Made by a program: the position numbers and the translations under genes. The notes beneath the pieces were generated by a model, which was not told the origin of the DNA, ran no database searches, and saw nothing but the letters and a program-made list of their open reading frames with translations. From Cycloclasticus sp. (lineage in GTDB: Bacteria; Pseudomonadota; Gammaproteobacteria; Methylococcales; Cycloclasticaceae), in the NCBI GenBank assembly GCA_019090295.1, contig JAHRWG010000113.1:1-10187 (forward strand): DNA of 10,187 nucleotides, read 5' to 3'. The first letter of the stretch is position 1. Every line of letters begins with the position of its first letter. Positions 6,361 through 10,187 of this stretch are shown here, piece by piece.

Positions 6361-8319
6361 ATGATTGAATTTCCTACAACACTGGTTGAAGCGCTGGATA
6401 GAAATCAAGACCCAGCTAAAAAAATAACGTATATCAGTGGTCAAGATAATGAGCGAGAAGTAAGCTACCCAGCACTTAAAAAACGTGCGTTGGGGCTGCT
6501 CCATCACATTCAAATTAAAGGTGCTAAAGAGGGTGATGAGCTGATTATCCATTTGGCTGAGAATGAACAGTTTATTGATGCCTTCTGGGCTTGTCAGTAT
6601 GGGGCCGTGGTGGCCGTTCCATTAGCGATAGGCACCAGTGATGGCCATAGGCAAAAAGTGTTTAACGTCTTTAACAAGCTTAGGTCTGCTTATATTGCAA
6701 CCACCAGTAAAGCGCTGAAGCGATTGGAAGTTTATGCACTAGAGCATAATAAAGAACAGGCTTTTCACGAGATATCTCAAAAAGCAATTTTACTGGATCG
6801 AATTGAATCGTTCGATATTGCCGGAGTTAAGGCTGACATTCAGGCTGAAAAAACTGCATTTATTCAGTTTTCATCAGGCTCAACTGGCGACCCTAAGGGA
6901 GTGGTTTTAACCCATAAAAATTTAGTCACTAACCTGTATGGTATTATCGAATGCAGTGAATTTGATCAGCGCGATAGCTTTTTTAGCTGGATGCCATTAA
7001 CCCATGATTTAGGTATTATTGGTTTTCATTTGACACCTCTGTTTGTCAATATTGACCAATATATGATGCCAACAGACTTGTTTGTACGCAGGCCCAATTT
7101 ATGGCTAGAAAAAGCCAGTGAAAAAAAGGCCACTATACTGTCATCACCTAACTTTGGCTACCGTCACGTTTTAAAACGTTTTAAACCTGAGAATCAAGTT
7201 AACTTAGACTTATCCAAAGTACGTATTATTTTCAATGGTGCTGAACCAATATCTGCCAATTTATGCAGAGAATTTAACGAAATAATGAAACCATTTGGGC
7301 TGTCTGAAACGGCTATGTTTACCGTTTATGGTTTGGCAGAAGCCTGTTTAGTGGTGACATTTCCGTACCTATCTCAGCCGCTATCTACCGTGCATATATT
7401 GCGTAATTCATTGGTCAGTGGTCAGCCAGCTGTGATTGTTAAGCAGGCTGAAAAAAACAGTGTTGAACTGGTCCGTTTAGGTCATGCCATCACAGGAACA
7501 GAAATGATGATTGTGAATGATCAAAACATGGCCGTCGATGATAATATTATTGGCCGGGTATTTATTAAAGGCAATAATGTCACGGCAGGGTATTACCATG
7601 AGCCTGCGTTGAATGAAAAACTGATCACCACCGATGGTTGGCTTGATACAGGTGATCAAGGCCTTATTAATGAAGAGCAACTGGTAATTACTGGGCGAAC
7701 AAAAGATTTAATCATCATCAATGGTCAGAATTACTATGCTCCCGATTTGGAGACAGTCTGTGAGCAAGTTGATGGTATAGAGCTTGGGAAAGTGATTGTC
7801 TGCGGCATTCTCAATACGGCTGACTCTAGTGATGAAGTGGTCGTTTTTGTCCTTTTTAGGGGGGGCTTAGAAGCGTTTTACCCTATGCAGGTTAGCGTTC
7901 GTCGCATACTTGGCGAAAAGTCTGGCTTAGATGTGGCGCATGTATTAGCAATCCCATCAGTCCCTAAAACAACCAGTGGTAAAGTTCAACGATTTGCACT
8001 GGCTGAACAGTTCCTGAACGGTCATTTTAATGAACAAATGGCAGCGCTAACAGAGTTGTCGGAAACCCAAATGGTTGGCTCTAAAGCCGCAGGGAGCCCT
8101 ATAGAACGAGTTTTACTAGAAATTTGTAATGAAGTGGTGCCAGAGGTTTCAATTAAGCTAGAAGACAATATTTTTGACATGGGAGCAAGCTCTTTAAAAC
8201 TAGCACAAATTCATGAAAAACTTGATCAAGCCTACCCAGACCTGGTTGAGCTGAGTGACTTTTTTGATTACCCAACCTTGGGTGAGCTAGCTAGCTTTAT
8301 TGAGCAAAAAACCACTTAG
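6361..8319 (+). CDS. Fatty acyl-AMP ligase with C-terminal acyl carrier domain
   Basis: A 652-residue adenylate-forming enzyme of the FAAL type fused to a carrier protein. It should activate a free fatty acid with ATP and load it onto its own phosphopantetheine arm. Visible motifs: P-loop FSSGSTGDPKGV (170-181), WMPLTHDLGIIG (210-221, the form typical of FAALs), YGLAEA (323-328), WLDTGD (427-432), GRTKDLIIINGQNYY (445-459) and the C-terminal PKTTSGKVQR with catalytic-type Lys541 (535-544). The carrier domain occupies about 575-650, with DNIFDMGASSLKL at 602-614 and Ser611 as the likely phosphopantetheine site. The carrier is followed by no condensation, ketosynthase or reductase domain, and no such gene lies in the window, so the acyl chain must be passed to a separate enzyme. 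The ATG at 6361 gives a standard FAAL N-terminus. Substrate chain length cannot be read from the sequence. Confidence 0.92.
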   Translation: MIEFPTTLVEALDRNQDPAKKITYISGQDNEREVSYPALKKRALGLLHHIQIKGAKEGDELIIHLAENEQFIDAFWACQYGAVVAVPLAIGTSDGHRQKVFNVFNKLRSAYIATTSKALKRLEVYALEHNKEQAFHEISQKAILLDRIESFDIAGVKADIQAEKTAFIQFSSGSTGDPKGVVLTHKNLVTNLYGIIECSEFDQRDSFFSWMPLTHDLGIIGFHLTPLFVNIDQYMMPTDLFVRRPNLWLEKASEKKATILSSPNFGYRHVLKRFKPENQVNLDLSKVRIIFNGAEPISANLCREFNEIMKPFGLSETAMFTVYGLAEACLVVTFPYLSQPLSTVHILRNSLVSGQPAVIVKQAEKNSVELVRLGHAITGTEMMIVNDQNMAVDDNIIGRVFIKGNNVTAGYYHEPALNEKLITTDGWLDTGDQGLINEEQLVITGRTKDLIIINGQNYYAPDLETVCEQVDGIELGKVIVCGILNTADSSDEVVVFVLFRGGLEAFYPMQVSVRRILGEKSGLDVAHVLAIPSVPKTTSGKVQRFALAEQFLNGHFNEQMAALTELSETQMVGSKAAGSPIERVLLEICNEVVPEVSIKLEDNIFDMGASSLKLAQIHEKLDQAYPDLVELSDFFDYPTLGELASFIEQKTT

Positions 8320-8338
8320 TACTAAATGGCTTTAGGGT

Positions 8339-9217
8339 TTAATCGTAGATGGTGCGTTTACGTTTCCATTTGCGGTTAGACCACATCCAATCCTCTGGAT
8401 GCTCAAGAATCATACCTTCCAACTTTCGCGCATATTTTTCTGTGACAGCATAGCCTTCTTTTTGATAAGGAGCCTCTGCAAGTACTTCAAAAACAACTTC
8501 ATAATGGCCTAACGATAAACGACGCATGCTAACAAAAATAACAGGTTATTTGGTTAATTGAGAAATTTTCTGAGTGCCAACTGAGAATGAACTGTCTTGA
8601 TTTAAAAAAGTTGTCCAGTACTTTTCCTCTTTTCTCATAGGCGACTGATCTGCAACCATCGCAAACCCTCTAAGCACCTTACGTCGTTTCATGATTTCAA
8701 GGAGCGCGTCCTTGTTTTCAATTGGGCGTGCACCAAAACGAGAACGAGATTTTTTCATTTGCTCATCCATGACATGGTCGTGCAGAGGCTTATAGACCGC
8801 ATCAATTGGAAAACTAAGTTGCAAACTACAAGCGGCTAACATCCACTCCCAATTACAATGGTGGGCAGCCAGCATAATTATAGATTGGTTTTGTTGAGCA
8901 AATTCTTCAAGAAGCTCAGGGTTTTTAAGGGTAATACGCTGATTAATCTGTGCTTCACTCATATAAAGCGTTTTAAGCGACTCCATCATCATAAAGACAA
9001 GCCGTTTAAAATTAAGTTTTGCTAAGGCGTGCAACTCTAAGTCTGATCGCTCTGGAAAAGAGTTCTTCATGTTTGAGAAAATAACGTTGCGCTTTTTTTC
9101 GACGAAATAATAGCCCACAAGATAAATAGGGTAGGCTAATAAATACAGTATAGGAAAGGGGAGCCTGCCTATAAAAGGAGTCAGTTTTGAAAAGAATGAT
9201 TGCCTGTGCTTTGCCAT
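8339..9217 (-). pseudogene. LpxL/HtrB-like acyltransferase interrupted by an in-frame TAA
   Basis: Two consecutive open stretches in one frame make up a single member of the LpxL/HtrB lysophospholipid acyltransferase family, 292 residues if the stop is ignored, a normal length. Residues 1-223 carry an N-terminal hydrophobic segment (about 20-39), the catalytic HHCNWE with His119 and Glu124 (HX4E), and DQSP (190-193). A TAA at 8548-8546 then halts translation, yet the frame continues with PVIFVSMRRLSLGHYEV and ends in the typical RKWKRKR tail, 68 residues lost. No indel is needed: one base change from Tyr, Gln, Lys or Glu explains it. Such enzymes move acyl groups from acyl-ACP to lipid acceptors at the inner membrane, which fits the neighbouring acyl-AMP ligase, convergent 19 bp away. 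It begins 59 bp after the SpmAB-like gene on the same strand. A recent pseudogene, a strain variant or a sequence error are all possible. Confidence 0.82.
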
Positions 9218-9276
9218 TTATTCGTCGCTTATAAACCCAAGAGGCGGGCATTTTAGCAAAGCAATGGCTGGATGGG

Positions 9277-10187
9277 TTAAGCAAAAAATAAATAGCTGAT
9301 GAAAATAGCGGTACAAATACCTACAAAATCTGCAAATAAGCCACAGCTAAGTGCATGACGGGTGTTTTTAATACCGACCGAACCAAAATAAACGGCCAAG
9401 ACATAAAAGGTTGTTTCTGTGCTGCCTTGAACAATTGAGGAAAGCCTACCAGCGAATGAATCAGCGCCATGACTGTTCATTGTTTCAATCATCATAGCCC
9501 GCGCACCACTACCACTTAAAGGTTTCATAAAGGCTGTCGGTAAGCCATCAACAAATTGGTCATCAAAAGCGCCCCACGATAATAACTGGCGTATTCCTTG
9601 AAGTAAGATCTCCAGTGCACCACTCGCTCTAAAAACACCAATGGCCACAAGCATGGCCACTAGGTAAGGGATGATGTTAATAGCCGTTTGAAAACCATCC
9701 TTAGCGCCGTCAATAAAAGCATCATAGACATTAATGCGTTTTTTAACCGCACCCAGCATAAAAACAATGATTAAGCTAAAAATAATAATATGACTAATTA
9801 AGGCAGACTGCTGTTGCATAGCCGCTTTATCAAGGCTTGAAAAATATAGCAATATTGACATAACGAATGCCGTAAAACCTGCGAGGTAAGCAACGATAAC
9901 TGGATCATAAAGCTTAATGCGCTGGATGCTAGCAACAGCTACTAAACCGGCCATTGTAGAGGCAAATGTTGCAATTAAAATAGGGATAAACACATCCGTG
10001 GGGTCAGCAGCACCCATTTGGGCTCGATAGGTGAAAATAGTTAAAGGGAAAAGAGTCACTGCGGACGTGTTAATAACTAAAAATAAAATTTGGGCATTAC
10101 TGGCCGTATCTTTAATGGGATTAATGGTGTGTAACTGCTGCATAGCCTTAATACCAAAAGGCGTTGCCGCATTATCTAAACCAAGCA
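9277..10187 (-). CDS. Fused SpmA/SpmB-like membrane protein (5' end beyond window)
   Basis: The frame is open from the right edge to a TAA at 9279-9277, giving 302 residues of the C-terminal part. An ATG at 10143 exists, but the frame upstream of it continues with LGLDNAATPFGIKA, a hallmark of SpmA, so the true start is outside the window. The SpmA part shows LVINTSAVTLFP soon after; the SpmB part starts near the DAFIDGAKDGF stretch and has KPLSGSGARAMM and GSTETTFYVLAVYFGSVG. Several hydrophobic segments mark it as a multi-spanning inner-membrane protein of the nucleoside-recognition (Gate) family. In Bacillus, SpmA and SpmB are separate spore-core dehydration proteins; fused versions occur in non-sporulating proteobacteria, where the transported substrate is not settled. 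It could be co-transcribed with the acyltransferase gene that follows. Confidence 0.88.
   Translation of the reverse strand, partial: LGLDNAATPFGIKAMQQLHTINPIKDTASNAQILFLVINTSAVTLFPLTIFTYRAQMGAADPTDVFIPILIATFASTMAGLVAVASIQRIKLYDPVIVAYLAGFTAFVMSILLYFSSLDKAAMQQQSALISHIIIFSLIIVFMLGAVKKRINVYDAFIDGAKDGFQTAINIIPYLVAMLVAIGVFRASGALEILLQGIRQLLSWGAFDDQFVDGLPTAFMKPLSGSGARAMMIETMNSHGADSFAGRLSSIVQGSTETTFYVLAVYFGSVGIKNTRHALSCGLFADFVGICTAIFISYLFFA

Noticed and set aside
6343..6552. Minus-strand open frame over the start of the acyl-AMP ligase gene
   Set aside because: Antisense to a clear FAAL N-terminus; no family resemblance.
7477..7680. Minus-strand open frame inside the ligase gene
   Set aside because: Antisense shadow without start signals or domain.
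8339..8527. Separate small gene of 62 codons starting at an ATG at 8527
   Set aside because: It is the in-frame C-terminal continuation of the LpxL-like protein, has no ribosome binding site, and lacks any catalytic residues.
9218..9276. Promoter for the LpxL-like gene (TATAAG near 9230)
   Set aside because: It would leave almost no leader before the ATG and has no -35 at usable spacing.
9012..9284. Minus-strand open frame of 90 codons
   Set aside because: It overlaps the LpxL-like coding region in another frame and has no recognisable domain.

Overview
This window looks like chromosomal DNA from a low-GC (about 40%) gammaproteobacterium. The proteins resemble gammaproteobacterial families: CysZ close to the E. 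coli type, a FleN/FlhG-like ATPase, and a fused SpmA/SpmB protein. I cannot name the genus; a Cycloclasticus- or Methylophaga-like relative is a guess. I saw no insertion sequence, tRNA, rRNA, CRISPR array or phage gene.

Layout. Positions 1-860 (minus) hold the start of a MinD/ParA-type ATPase that runs off the left edge. Divergent from it is cysZ (946-1689, plus). Convergent to cysZ is a minus-strand pair read from about 5.33 kb down to 1.7 kb: a large acyltransferase/alpha-beta hydrolase fusion (3037-5328), then mtaB (1707-3002), 34 bp apart. On the plus strand, divergent from the fusion gene across about 114 bp, are a Sfp-type phosphopantetheinyl transferase (5446-6153) and, after a 207-bp gap, a fatty acyl-AMP ligase carrying its own C-terminal carrier-protein domain (6361-8319). 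Convergent to that is an LpxL-like lysophospholipid/lipid A acyltransferase (8339-9217, minus) interrupted by one in-frame TAA. The right edge holds a partial SpmA/SpmB fusion (9277 to the edge, minus).

How the genes may work together. The centre, about 3.0-9.2 kb, reads as a small lipid-acylation locus. The transferase would add phosphopantetheine to the carrier domain of the ligase. The ligase would activate a free fatty acid as acyl-AMP and load it onto its own carrier arm. One or both acyltransferases (the PlsB/PlsC-like domain of the fusion and the LpxL-like protein) could then move the acyl group to an unknown acceptor, with the fused hydrolase editing or releasing acyl chains. No polyketide or peptide synthetase is present in the window. 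The individual domains are clear from sequence; the joint pathway and its product are inference. The nonsense codon in the LpxL-like gene suggests that one step is lost in this strain, or that there is a sequence error.
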